Source: Arenibacter arenosicollis
GTDB taxonomy: Bacteria > Bacteroidota > Bacteroidia > Flavobacteriales > Flavobacteriaceae
Length of the DNA stretch: 64,000 nt
Assembly: GCF_014397245.1 (NCBI RefSeq)
Contig: NZ_JACLHY010000017.1
Span: forward strand, 1-64,000
Direction: 5' to 3'
Shown here piece after piece: positions 24,341 to 34,090 of this stretch. Numbering within the stretch: the stretch's first letter is position 1; every line of letters starts with the position of its first letter. The notes beneath the pieces were generated by a model that ran no database searches, had not been told where the DNA came from, and saw nothing but the letters and a program-made list of their open reading frames with translations. Made by a program: the position numbers and the translations under genes.

Positions 24341-25360
24341 ATGGAAAAGGACAATAAATTATATAACATACTGATAATTGAGGATAACCCTGGTGATCTA
24401 ATGCTGGTAAAGGAGTACCTGGATGAACATATTTTAGAGGCATGTGTTACAAGTGCGCTCAACTTTAAACAGGCAAATATTTTTTTGTCGGAGAATGAAA
24501 CCAGTTACGATATCATATTTTTGGATCTTTCCTTACCAGATAAGAGTGGTGAACTTTTGGTACGTGAGATTTTGAATTTATCCAAAGATATTCCAGTGGT
24601 AATTTTGACGGGATATACAGATATGCCCTTTAGCATCAAGTCCTTAGAAATGGGCATTTCCGATTATCTGCTAAAAGATACATTGACTCCATTCAGTCTA
24701 TATAAAAGTATTGTGTATAATATTGATCAAAATAAGTTCATATTAGCCCTTGAGCAATCTGAAAAACGATACAATGACTTATTCCATTTAAGTCCCCAGC
24801 CCATGTGGGTATATGATTCAGAAACACTTAGATTTTTAGACGTAAATGACGCGGCACTCAAGGAGTACGGTTTTGATTATGAGGAATTCCTTTTGATGAA
24901 GATTGACGACATAAAAGTCGAGCTGCAATCCAAAGGGAATTCAATGGAATTGAATTCTATCAACGAAAAACAAGAAATAGAGAAATCATTTGAATTTCAT
25001 AAATTAAAAAATGGTAGCGTTATAGATGTTCAAATATCCAGCAATGAGCTAAGTTATAATGATAAAAAATCCAAAGTAGCCCTAGCCAATAATGTAACTG
25101 AAAGGAATTTGTATATAAAAGCTATTGAAAATCAGAATACTAAATTAAAGGAAATAGCGTGGATACAATCACACATCGTTCGGGCGCCATTGGCAAGACT
25201 TATGGCTATTGTTAATTTACTGAATGACAGTGAAACAACACTGCAGGAAGAACAATTGTTCCTGTTTAAGGAAATTATAAATTCTGCTAATGAACTTGAT
25301 GATATAATAAAAGACATTTCGTCAAGAACCGATGAAGTGGAAATAAAAAATTATAAATGA
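24341..25360 (+). CDS. Receiver-PAS-DHp protein lacking an ATPase domain
   Basis: The protein is 339 aa. Residues 8-125 form a canonical receiver (IIEDN acidic pair, IIFLDLSLP phospho-Asp, Lys in YLLKDT with Asp after Lys instead of Pro). Residues 140-255 are PAS (LFHLSPQPMWVYDSETLRFLDVNDAALKEYGF). Residues 265-330 resemble a dimerisation/phosphotransfer helix pair with IQSHIVRAPLARL (His278). It ends there with no N, G1 or G2 box, so it cannot autophosphorylate. It might relay phosphate from receiver to His278 or act as a scaffold for the kinases. The stop overlaps the next ATG by 4 bp (ATGA), coupling it to the following receiver. Confidence 0.85.
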   Translation: MEKDNKLYNILIIEDNPGDLMLVKEYLDEHILEACVTSALNFKQANIFLSENETSYDIIFLDLSLPDKSGELLVREILNLSKDIPVVILTGYTDMPFSIKSLEMGISDYLLKDTLTPFSLYKSIVYNIDQNKFILALEQSEKRYNDLFHLSPQPMWVYDSETLRFLDVNDAALKEYGFDYEEFLLMKIDDIKVELQSKGNSMELNSINEKQEIEKSFEFHKLKNGSVIDVQISSNELSYNDKKSKVALANNVTERNLYIKAIENQNTKLKEIAWIQSHIVRAPLARLMAIVNLLNDSETTLQEEQLFLFKEIINSANELDDIIKDISSRTDEVEIKNYK

Positions 25361-25782
25361 AATACGAAGTTTTAGTAATTGATGACGATAAAATATTATG
25401 CCTGGTATTAAATAAGGTAATAGAAAGCTCCAATTTGCCAAGTGCCCACATATTTAACAAGGCCAATTCGGCATTGGAGTATATTACGGAAAGAAACACC
25501 TCGAATCAAAACTTTCTAGTTTTTTTGGATATAAACATGCCCTTAATGAATGGCTGGGAATTTTTAACGGCATTAAATTCACAGACTCTAAACGCAAAGG
25601 TCCATGTTTCCATCATCACTTCTTCAATTGATCAAAATAACAGGAAAAAAGCCAATGAATTTGATTGTATATTTGATTTCTTGGTAAGGCCAGTGAAATT
25701 AGAGGATGTGGTTAAATTTTCTGAATTACCTCTATTAAAACCATTTTTTTATTTTGAAACAAAACTTGAGCCCGTATTTTAA
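25357..25782 (+). CDS. Single-domain response regulator
   Basis: A 141-aa receiver with no output domain. It has the acidic cluster VIDDDK near residue 8, phospho-Asp in VFLDINMP, the Ser/Thr switch in SIITSS, and Arg (DFLVRPV) where most receivers have the conserved Lys. The last 20 residues extend past the fold (KPFFYFETKLEPVF). Translation is coupled to the upstream receiver-PAS-DHp gene by the ATGA overlap, so the two products probably work on the same phosphotransfer path. Without an output domain it would act through protein contacts or as a phosphate intermediate. Confidence 0.85.
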   Translation: MKYEVLVIDDDKILCLVLNKVIESSNLPSAHIFNKANSALEYITERNTSNQNFLVFLDINMPLMNGWEFLTALNSQTLNAKVHVSIITSSIDQNNRKKANEFDCIFDFLVRPVKLEDVVKFSELPLLKPFFYFETKLEPVF

Positions 25783-25840
25783 CAACTATCACATAATAAT
25801 TAACTAAAATTACCATTATTAAAATAAATTACGCCCATCT

Positions 25841-26254
25841 ATGGATAATATGAACCTACTATTGGTTGAGGATAATGAAGGTGATATTTTCTTGATGAGA
25901 GAAGTAATTCAGATGATGGGAATAACTAACATTTTTATTAAAAAGGATGGGAAAGCAGCTATGGAATTCTTGTTAAATACATCGAAAATTCCAAACCTTA
26001 TATTTTTAGACATCAACCTCCCTAAGGTAAATGGATTTGAAGTTTTGGAATTCATAAAAAGTAATAATACGCTAGAGAATATTCCCGTGGTCATATTTTC
26101 AACTTCTAGTTCCATGAAGGATGTGATGTTGGCATACAAAAATGAGGCTTCATGTTTTTTAACAAAGCAGGATAATTTTGATGATTTTCAGGATACCCTT
26201 AGTAAATGCATTAAATTTTGGATAGAATTCTCACTAAAGCTGTCCGAAGCATAA
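25841..26254 (+). CDS. Single-domain response regulator, Rcp1-like
   Basis: This 137-aa receiver resembles the Rcp1-type receivers that partner phytochrome-like and PAS kinases: LLLVEDNEGDIFLMREV at the start, phospho-Asp in LIFLDINLP, Ser/Thr in VIFSTSS, and Lys in CFLTKQDN (Gln replacing the usual Pro). The C-terminal FWIEFSLKLSEA is the helical tail with a Trp typical of the subgroup. It lies between kinases 1 and 2 in the same direction and is a natural receiver for either. Confidence 0.85.
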   Translation: MDNMNLLLVEDNEGDIFLMREVIQMMGITNIFIKKDGKAAMEFLLNTSKIPNLIFLDINLPKVNGFEVLEFIKSNNTLENIPVVIFSTSSSMKDVMLAYKNEASCFLTKQDNFDDFQDTLSKCIKFWIEFSLKLSEA

Positions 26255-26590
26255 ATCGCATTTACTCATAGATAATAGAGAATAAAAAGCAGCCACTTAA
26301 CCTTTTATGGAGTTGACCAATTATTTTGAAATTATACCAACTTGATTTGAAATCATTTACTAAACATTTAAATGACTTCACTGTGATTTTATTTGAAGAA
26401 TCTGGAAATTATTAATACTTAGATTTTAAGGGCTAGTACTTTTACATTATTAATAATTGCTCAATCGAAAGAAAGCATTAAAATTATCCATGACTTCTTA
26501 TACTTTATACTATTAGTTTATTTTTGATTAGAAAGACTGTAGAATACTCCTGAAGTCCATTGAATTTAACAATTTGAACGATTCTTGTAT
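26255..26590. other. Intergenic region (336 bp), nothing identified
   Basis: AT-rich leader of kinase 2. No frame, terminator or repeat is seen. An in-frame TTG at 26585 precedes the chosen ATG at 26591 by two codons. Confidence 0.45.
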
Positions 26591-29500
26591 ATGATAGAAA
26601 CCAATGATTACAGCATCCTCTTCCAGTATAGTCCATTGGCAAAGTTAGTATACGACTCAGAATCATTGCAGATCGTTGACATAAATCTCGCCGCAATGGA
26701 AATATATGGCTACAGTCGTGAGGAGTTTTTGACAATGACCATTAAACAACTAAGACCGAATAGTGAAATTCCCACTTTGTTCAATGCCCTTTCCAAATGG
26801 GAAACAAAAATCGGAAGAGTGCACTTTGGCATATTTACACATCACAAGAAAAATGGAGAACTAATCCGTATGGATATTAGTGGTCATAAGTTGAATTTAA
26901 ATGACCGTAGTTGTGTCCTTGTGGTTTGTCAGGATGTTACCGAAAAAGAAAATCGGTTACTCGAACTAGAGGAATCCGAACGGAAATTAAAAAATGCTGC
27001 GTCCATTGCCCTTTTGGGCTATTGGAAATTGGAGATGGATTCGCAAACCTTATACTGGTCTGATGAAGTCTATAAAATATGGGGGTTAAACAGAGCTAAC
27101 TTCGAACTTAATTATAAAAATTTTTTTGAAACGATTCATCCAAAGGATAAAGATCTTTTTCAAAAAGAACAGACGGCATCCTTTAAGGGCGAGCAAGAAC
27201 ACGATTTTATTCATAGGATACTGTTGCCCGATGGAAGTGTTCGATGGGTTCACGAGCTAGGTAAACTGGAGAGAGACGAAGAGGGAAATCCAATAGCGTT
27301 CGAAGGCACGGTTCAAGATATCACCAAACAAAAAAATACGGAAAATGAATTAATCCTGAATGAAAAAAGGTTCAGGGCCTTGGTCGAAAATGGTTTCGAT
27401 GCGATTGCAATTATCGGATTAGATGGCAAGGCAAGCTATGTTTCTCCTTCCATTAAAAATATCCTAGGCTACAATGAAAAGGAGGCGGTTAATTTTAATC
27501 TTTTTGATTTGGTACATCCAGAGGATTTAAATGATGTAGCTAATAAATTCCAAGAAGCCATACATAAACCGAATACTACAATTCCGGGTTATACCGCCAG
27601 AATAAAGCATAAGAATGGTAGCTGGCGATGGTTGGAAGCTACCATGACCAACATGTTAAATGACCCTTACATAAACGGTATTGTAGATAATTTTAGGGAT
27701 ATTACGGAAAGAAAACTGGAGGAACACCGATTAAAACTTCTTGAAAGTGTTATAACCCATACAAAAGATGCCATTTTAATTACAGAAGCAGAACCACAAG
27801 ATGAACCAGGGCCCAAAATAATCTATGTTAATGAAGCTTTTACCAAAATGACGGGTTACGAGGCGGACGAAGTTATCGGTAAAACCCCTAGAATTCTACA
27901 GGGACCTAATTCCAATACAGAGGATTTAGCAAAACTTAGTCGCGCACTTAGAAATTGGGAACCTTATGAAATAACCACTATCAACTACAAAAAAAATGGA
28001 GATGAATTCTGGATAAACTTCACCGTAATGCCCGTTGCTAATCAAACTGGTAGGTACACCCACTGGATAGCCATAGAGAGAGACGTAACCGAGCAAAAAA
28101 ACAAAGACCGAGAAAGCGAGCTAATAAGCCAAATCAGTTCAAATTTCAGCATTGAAAACGACTATTTAAAGTCATCAAATGAATTGTGCAAGGCAATTGG
28201 CAATTTTGGAAGATTTGATTTGGTAGAATTATGGACTTCCAATTTGGATAAAAGCCAGATTCAGCTGATCAACCATTATGTGGCAGATCCAGTAGACGAA
28301 GAGTTTTATTTATTGAGTTCAGAGGTTCAGGCATTTCAAAAATCCGTGGACTTGATAGGAAAAGTATGGTCTAAAGGTGTACAAATTCAATGCAATGAGA
28401 TTGAAAAATCTAAAGATTTTGTAAGAAGGGATGCGGCAAAAAAAATAGGATTAAAATCTGTGTTGGGCATCCCATTAGTTTCTAATAATGAAATATTGGG
28501 TGTTTTAGTAATTGGGATAAAACAGGATGGCAGCTACCTAAACAAATACTCACGAATATTTCGGAGATTAGAAGGATTTATAGGTTCTGAGCTCAAAAGG
28601 AAAATGTTGGAGATTGACTTAAGTCATTTATTCGATGCCATTCCAGATATTATCGGTGTAGTAGATTTTCGGAGAAGATTTTTAAAAATCAATAATGCAG
28701 GATGTAAGCTGTTGGGCTATAACGAAAACGAGATACTTCATCAAACTTTTGAAAAGTTTATTCATCCTGCGGACATAGAAATGGCACTGAAGCAACTCAG
28801 TCGTTTAGAAATAGCAGAAACTACGTTCAGTTTTGAAGTTCGTTTCATCAGTAAGACTGGTGCTATAATTTGGCTTAGTTGGTTCTGCAACTCCAACATC
28901 AATGAAGGGCTTATCTATTGTACAGCCAAAAATATTACCGAAGAAAAGTATTTGAGAGAGTTGAATCGTCACACGAGGGAGCTTGCCAAGATTGGAAGCT
29001 GGGAAATAGACATGGTCGTTCAAACACTCTATTGGACAGATGAAGTACATCAAATGCATGAAACAGATCCCAACTCCTTTGTGCCTAATTTGGCAACTGC
29101 CATCAATTTTTACAGAGAAGATTTTAGAGAATCAGTTAACTTAATTATAGAAAAATGTATATCCACCGGGGCGTCTTTTGATTTTGAAGCAGTATTAGTT
29201 ACTGTCAATAAAAAGGAACTTTGGGTACGGGTTATGGGGAATACTGAGTTTATTGATGGTACTTGCACCCGTATCTTTGGAAGTTTTCAAGATATACAGG
29301 AGCTAAAAGAAGCTGAATTACGACTACAATCGCTTGGCGATAATCTGCCGGGCGTAGTGTTTCAATACCACATCTACGCTGATGGTACAGACAGTTTGCT
29401 TTCTGTAACCAAGGGTTCTTCAGAAATTTGGGGTTTTGCTGCTGATGAGGTTATTCAAGATAACCAGTTAGTTTGGGATCGAATACTTTGGGGTGGTGAT

Positions 29501-31549
29501 TTTGAGAATGTACAGAAAAGTATATCCGATTCGGTTACAACCAAATCTAGGTGGACGGCACAATGGAAATATGTCATGCCCAATGGTGAGATAAAAACAC
29601 ATATGGGCTATGGATCACCGAGTTTTATGGCGGATGGATCTATAGTATTTAATTCCGTTATATTGGATACCACAGAGGAGGCCAAGAATAAAGAGCTTTT
29701 GGAGCAGGTCTCCTGGTTAGCAAAAGTAGGTAGCTGGGAAGTTGATATTGCTAAAAATAAAGTTCGTCTATCTAGTATGGCACATACAATTTTAGCAGCC
29801 GATCCCTTACAAATTGCTCCGGATTTTGAGAGCTTTATCTCTATTTATAGAACGGATTTTCGAGACATGGTCAAGTCGAAATTAGAGGATTTAAAGGAAA
29901 ATGGAGAACCTGTTGATTATGAAGCCGTCATAATTACCTTGAAGAATAATGAGAAATGGGTTAGAGTAGTAGCTGATTCAGAAATGTATGACGGTAAATG
30001 CCGACTAATCTATGGTAGTATTCAGGATATTACCTCTCAAAAAGAGGCTGAACAGGAAAGAAATAACCTACTATCAACCTTGGAAAACAGTCTAAACGAG
30101 ATTTATATATTCGATTCAGAAACACTCCAATTTAGTTATGTCAATAAAGGAGCGCTACTTAACCTAGGCTATTCAAAACAAGAAATTAATACATTAACAC
30201 CACTTGATTTAAAACCAGACTTTACGGTTAGTTCTTTTAAACAGCTCATTACCCCCTTAGTAGAAAAAGAAAAGCAAAAAATTGTATTTTTAACAAAACA
30301 CAAACGCAAAGACGGAAGCCTTTATCCTGTAGAAGTTCATCTACAGTTAGATGGGGAAGGCAACAATAAAAGATTCCTAGCAATTATACTTGATATTACA
30401 GAGCGTAAAAATGCTGAACAAAGTATCCTTTTAGCGAACGAACGATTCCAAAAAGTAACAGAAGCTACTAATGACGCCATTTGGGATTGGGATATAGTGA
30501 ACGAAACATTTTACTATTCTAAGGCTATTGAACGCCTTTTTGGAGAGGATACACTAAAATTAATCAATAAGGAAAGTATATGGAAAGACTTTATCCATTT
30601 GGAGGACGTATCCAAAGTAAAGAATAGCCTATTGGATGCCATAGCCGATCCTCATTGTGACCGTTGGGAACTTGAATACAGAATAATAAATAAGGACAAG
30701 AAGTCTCTACATATAATCGACAGGGGTGTCATTATAAGAAATAATAAAGGAAAAGCAATTCGATTGGTTGGAGCCAAGACTGATATTACCAATCGTAAGC
30801 AGAATGAGTACCAACTAATAAAATTGAACAAAGTACTTAATAATTATACCCGCGAACTAGAATCTACCAATGAACAATTGGAACAATTTGCATTTATAGC
30901 TTCCCATGACCTGCAAGAACCCCTTAGAATGATTACAAGTTTCCTAAATCAACTGGAAAGAAAATATGGCGATCAACTGGACCAAAAAGCACAACAGTAT
31001 ATTTTTTTCGCGACAGACGGGGCCAAAAGGATGAAGCAGATAATCTTAGATCTTTTAAAGTTCTATAGTGCAGGTAAATTGGAGAACTCTCTGGAAACTT
31101 TAAATCTAAACGACCTTATTGATGAATATACCATATTAAGGAAAAGGATTATCTCGGAAAAATCTGCTATAGTTAAAACAAATAATTTACCTAATGTTCT
31201 GGCCAACAAGACCCCATTGACTCAAACTTTACACTGTATACTGGATAATGCCATCAAATATTCGAAAAAGGATGTTCCTCCTATAATCGAAATTACTGTA
31301 ACCGAAAAACCAGATCACTGGCTGTTCACTATTAGTGATAATGGAATAGGGGTAGAGCCTCAATTCTATGAGAAAATATTCATTGCCTTTCAACGCTTGC
31401 ATAATCGTGAAGACTATGAAGGTACTGGAATTGGGCTATCCATTGCAAAGAAAAATGTGGACACTTGGGGCGGAAAAATTTGGATGGATTCGATTCTAAA
31501 TGAAGGAAGTACTTTTTATTTCACTCTTAAAAAAATACTAATAGCATAA
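26591..31549 (+). CDS. Multi-PAS/GAF sensor histidine kinase 2 (1652 aa)
   Basis: Soluble. Four PAS domains come first (1-115, 138-255, 258-380 and 382-510, the last LOV-like but Cys-less with TPRILQGP), then one GAF (510-675), six PAS (680-795, 797-912, 913-1035, 1038-1155, 1157-1278, 1282-1405), DHp with His1439 (ASHDLQEPLR) and an ATPase domain with ILDNAIKY, DNGIGV and GTGIGLSI. The start is the ATG at 26591. It is the closest paralog in the window of kinase 4 (38436-42611): domain order over the LOV-like PAS, GAF and following PAS domains corresponds, and a 226-bp tract is almost identical. An Rcp1-like receiver follows 273 bp downstream and is its likely partner. Confidence 0.9.
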   Translation: MIETNDYSILFQYSPLAKLVYDSESLQIVDINLAAMEIYGYSREEFLTMTIKQLRPNSEIPTLFNALSKWETKIGRVHFGIFTHHKKNGELIRMDISGHKLNLNDRSCVLVVCQDVTEKENRLLELEESERKLKNAASIALLGYWKLEMDSQTLYWSDEVYKIWGLNRANFELNYKNFFETIHPKDKDLFQKEQTASFKGEQEHDFIHRILLPDGSVRWVHELGKLERDEEGNPIAFEGTVQDITKQKNTENELILNEKRFRALVENGFDAIAIIGLDGKASYVSPSIKNILGYNEKEAVNFNLFDLVHPEDLNDVANKFQEAIHKPNTTIPGYTARIKHKNGSWRWLEATMTNMLNDPYINGIVDNFRDITERKLEEHRLKLLESVITHTKDAILITEAEPQDEPGPKIIYVNEAFTKMTGYEADEVIGKTPRILQGPNSNTEDLAKLSRALRNWEPYEITTINYKKNGDEFWINFTVMPVANQTGRYTHWIAIERDVTEQKNKDRESELISQISSNFSIENDYLKSSNELCKAIGNFGRFDLVELWTSNLDKSQIQLINHYVADPVDEEFYLLSSEVQAFQKSVDLIGKVWSKGVQIQCNEIEKSKDFVRRDAAKKIGLKSVLGIPLVSNNEILGVLVIGIKQDGSYLNKYSRIFRRLEGFIGSELKRKMLEIDLSHLFDAIPDIIGVVDFRRRFLKINNAGCKLLGYNENEILHQTFEKFIHPADIEMALKQLSRLEIAETTFSFEVRFISKTGAIIWLSWFCNSNINEGLIYCTAKNITEEKYLRELNRHTRELAKIGSWEIDMVVQTLYWTDEVHQMHETDPNSFVPNLATAINFYREDFRESVNLIIEKCISTGASFDFEAVLVTVNKKELWVRVMGNTEFIDGTCTRIFGSFQDIQELKEAELRLQSLGDNLPGVVFQYHIYADGTDSLLSVTKGSSEIWGFAADEVIQDNQLVWDRILWGGDFENVQKSISDSVTTKSRWTAQWKYVMPNGEIKTHMGYGSPSFMADGSIVFNSVILDTTEEAKNKELLEQVSWLAKVGSWEVDIAKNKVRLSSMAHTILAADPLQIAPDFESFISIYRTDFRDMVKSKLEDLKENGEPVDYEAVIITLKNNEKWVRVVADSEMYDGKCRLIYGSIQDITSQKEAEQERNNLLSTLENSLNEIYIFDSETLQFSYVNKGALLNLGYSKQEINTLTPLDLKPDFTVSSFKQLITPLVEKEKQKIVFLTKHKRKDGSLYPVEVHLQLDGEGNNKRFLAIILDITERKNAEQSILLANERFQKVTEATNDAIWDWDIVNETFYYSKAIERLFGEDTLKLINKESIWKDFIHLEDVSKVKNSLLDAIADPHCDRWELEYRIINKDKKSLHIIDRGVIIRNNKGKAIRLVGAKTDITNRKQNEYQLIKLNKVLNNYTRELESTNEQLEQFAFIASHDLQEPLRMITSFLNQLERKYGDQLDQKAQQYIFFATDGAKRMKQIILDLLKFYSAGKLENSLETLNLNDLIDEYTILRKRIISEKSAIVKTNNLPNVLANKTPLTQTLHCILDNAIKYSKKDVPPIIEITVTEKPDHWLFTISDNGIGVEPQFYEKIFIAFQRLHNREDYEGTGIGLSIAKKNVDTWGGKIWMDSILNEGSTFYFTLKKILIA
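27794..28020 (+). repeat. Near-identical tract shared with kinase 4, copy 1
   Basis: By eye, only about eight differences separate this roughly 226-bp stretch of the LOV-like PAS from the inverted copy at 41219-41444. The sequences on either side fall to ordinary paralog divergence. This looks like gene conversion between the two kinase genes. Confidence 0.7.
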
Positions 31550-31822
31550 GATTATCAATTAGTTTACAGTACCCTTGATTCCCTCATGCGCTTGTAAAAT
31601 TATCCTTCAGAATGAAATAAATCTACTTATAATCGTAAATTACCACAATTTATGAAGAAAATGTCAGTAGTTATGCTTTATATGTATAGTTTCCACGTAA
31701 AAACATTATCGATAATAATTATAGGGGATATTATTTAACTAATTTTTTTAAGGCATATTTTGAGAATTGATAATAAAATGGGATAGCCTGTCATTTTAAT
31801 CTAACTATATACAAATAGAATT

Positions 31823-32248
31823 ATGGAGCGAGTACACATTCTTTTGGTAGAGGATAATGAAGGAGACATTTTACTCACCAAAGAAGCTTTTGAAGAAAGC
31901 AAAATTGTAGTGGATATTAGTGTAGTGAAAAACGGGGCAGAAGCCCTTGATTTTTTATTTCAAAGAGAATCATTTTTGGAAGCCCGGAGACCGGACCTAA
32001 TTTTACTGGATATTAATATCCCTAAATATGATGGACATTTTGTTTTAAAACAGATTAAGGGGGATAAATCATTAAAAAAAATACCGGTAATCATTCTAAC
32101 TACCTCTTCTAATAATAAAGATATAAATTTGGCCTTCGAGAATCATACCAACAGTTATGTATCCAAACCAATTGATATGAATGATTTCATTAAAGCTATA
32201 TTGAAAATTCAGGAATTTTGGTTTCAGCTTTCTAAATTGCCGAAATAA
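31823..32248 (+). CDS. Single-domain response regulator, Rcp1-like
   Basis: This 141-aa receiver has all key residues: ILLVEDNEGD, phospho-Asp in LILLDINIP, Thr/Ser in IILTTSS and Lys in SYVSKPID. The Rcp1-like tail (IQEFWFQLSKLPK) is present. It is the most canonical receiver of the cluster and sits directly after kinase 2 in the same direction, so it is the best candidate for accepting phosphate from that kinase. Confidence 0.88.
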   Translation: MERVHILLVEDNEGDILLTKEAFEESKIVVDISVVKNGAEALDFLFQRESFLEARRPDLILLDINIPKYDGHFVLKQIKGDKSLKKIPVIILTTSSNNKDINLAFENHTNSYVSKPIDMNDFIKAILKIQEFWFQLSKLPK

Positions 32249-32830
32249 AACCTATGGGTAATGGCTGTAGTCCATCTAGGACATTTGTGTTAGTTGGAAT
32301 AATTTTTTTATATAGAATTTATATCAATACTGGATTTTACGCTTCTTATGGATAAGTAAAACTATAAAATTGGAGTTTTTAATCAAATATATTTCAAATT
32401 AAAGATAAAGACTGGCCCTAGCTCTTTAGTAAACAATCTACAGACATTCATAGTATTGGATGCTGCTTAAACAAGCTAAAACCAAAATCATATCATGATT
32501 GTTCAATTGGGCATTTTTGTTCTCAAAGCTCATAATTCCACATTGTTTCATACAACTATTACCCATAACTTCTAAATCAGTTTTTTTTATTCCCCATTTG
32601 GCCGTAAAATAAGTGAAACACTTATGTCCAATTTAACAACAGTTATCCAGTAAAAAAAACACTTAGGAAGTGGTACCCTATACATTATTTAATACTACAA
32701 TATTAATATACTTTTGACTAATCCATGGACATTGAGGTGGTGGGCTATATTTGGTTTGTTAACCCTCATTCCCTAAAAAATATTAGTTATATGGATCAAT
32801 AAACTATTTAATCCTTTGATATTATAGACT
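32249..32830. other. Intergenic region (582 bp), nothing identified
   Basis: AT-rich sequence with many stops in all frames. No strong hairpin or repeat was found. Confidence 0.45.
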
Positions 32831-33382
32831 ATGATAACAGGTATTACTTTCGGAACCTTTGATCTCTTGTATTCAGGTTATATTGATATGCTTAAAGAAG
32901 CTAAGTCGCATTGTGACTATTTAGTAGTAGGACTTCATACCGATTCTTCCGTTGAAAGACCAGAGAAAGATGAACCAATACAATCCTTATATGAACGGTA
33001 TTCCGAATTATTAGATAGTCATCTGGTTGATGAAGTCTTAATCTATTCGACAGAAAGTGAACTTGAGGAAATTTTGCATAATGGAAATATTAACATAAGA
33101 TTCATTGGCGAAGAGTACAGGGGCCAGGACTTCACCGGTAAATTGTACTGTCACGAAGCAGGGATCGATATCTATTACAGCACTAGGACAAACAAGTTGA
33201 CCTCATATTTTGCTGACAGTTATTATGAAAAAAACGTAGCGTCTAAGACGTCCAAAAGTTTAAACTTCAAATTCTTATATAATACTAATGTGAAGTATAA
33301 AACTGTTGAAAAGTTCTGGCCAACACGAGGAAAGGCGAATTGGAGTAAATTAAATTATCAAAATATACTGAATACCTACTAG
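32831..33382 (+). CDS. Nucleotidyltransferase-like protein lacking the HxGH motif
   Basis: The first 130 residues of this 183-aa protein follow the glycerol-3-phosphate cytidylyltransferase/TagD-like fold: ITFGTFDLLYSGYIDMLKEAK, CDYLVVGLHTDSSVERPEKDEPIQSLYERYSEL, VDEVLIY, IRFIGEEYRGQDFTG. The catalytic HxGH signature is YSGY (Tyr14, Tyr17), losing both histidines, and the C-terminal RTxxISST motif is degraded to RTNKLTSYF. An extra basic/aromatic tail of about 45 aa follows. It probably does not catalyse cytidylyl transfer; a nucleotide-binding or regulatory role is possible. It lies alone in the signalling island, followed by a terminator-like hairpin. Confidence 0.75.
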   Translation: MITGITFGTFDLLYSGYIDMLKEAKSHCDYLVVGLHTDSSVERPEKDEPIQSLYERYSELLDSHLVDEVLIYSTESELEEILHNGNINIRFIGEEYRGQDFTGKLYCHEAGIDIYYSTRTNKLTSYFADSYYEKNVASKTSKSLNFKFLYNTNVKYKTVEKFWPTRGKANWSKLNYQNILNTY

Positions 33383-34090
33383 TGCGATTGCCGGTCTGGA
33401 TTAATTTTGTTAGGAATTGCTTCCCCCGTAGTAACATTACTTATTGAAAAGAAGTTTCCATAAATTAATTTGACCGTAACATGTAGTTCCTTGGCCAAAT
33501 TGTGCCAAGGAATTTACTGTTTAAGTTAGTTTTTCTTATAGTATTCAGTCATAAAGCTTAAGTATTATCCATATTTATCGTTTTGCGCAAAGATCTGGGT
33601 TAGTTTTTATAACACTTATGCTCTTTAATTGACCACTTATAACCGGATAATAACGGATGCTAAATTATAAAATGAAGCTATCGCCTTTCTTTATCAAAAG
33701 CTTAACTTTGAATCGATATTCAAATACTTAACAGCAATTATTATTCAAATGGTATATACTAATTTCGTGGGTAGATATTTTCTTTGTGTGGCTTAAGGCA
33801 AGGTTTTTATCTGCCGTTATACTTTGTTTTCTATTAATACCTGTCGAATTTTATGTGGAAGAAAGTGGATTGGAGATGATTTGTTGCAAAAGAATAATCA
33901 ATACTTTACAACGCCAACTTAACAAAACCTAAATACTCTATGAACGGAGCAATTAGCGAAATTAGCTATTTTATAATCTCCTTTAAAAATCGCAATTTTA
34001 AACCAAGGATAACCCCTTGGATAATATATATAATTTTATAAGTCTAGGTCGAAATCGCCACTGAAATTTACACATTAAGTTTTACCTCCT
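33383..34090. other. Intergenic region (708 bp) with one terminator-like hairpin
   Basis: Contains the hairpin at 33487-33512. The rest is AT-rich, with no frame I trust on either strand and no repeat. Confidence 0.45.
33487..33512 (+). terminator. Terminator-like hairpin
   Basis: TTCCTTGGC and GCCAAGGAA form a perfect 9-bp stem with an 8-nt loop, followed by a short T-rich stretch (TTTACTGTTT). It is 105 bp after the nucleotidyltransferase-like gene. Confidence 0.55.
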
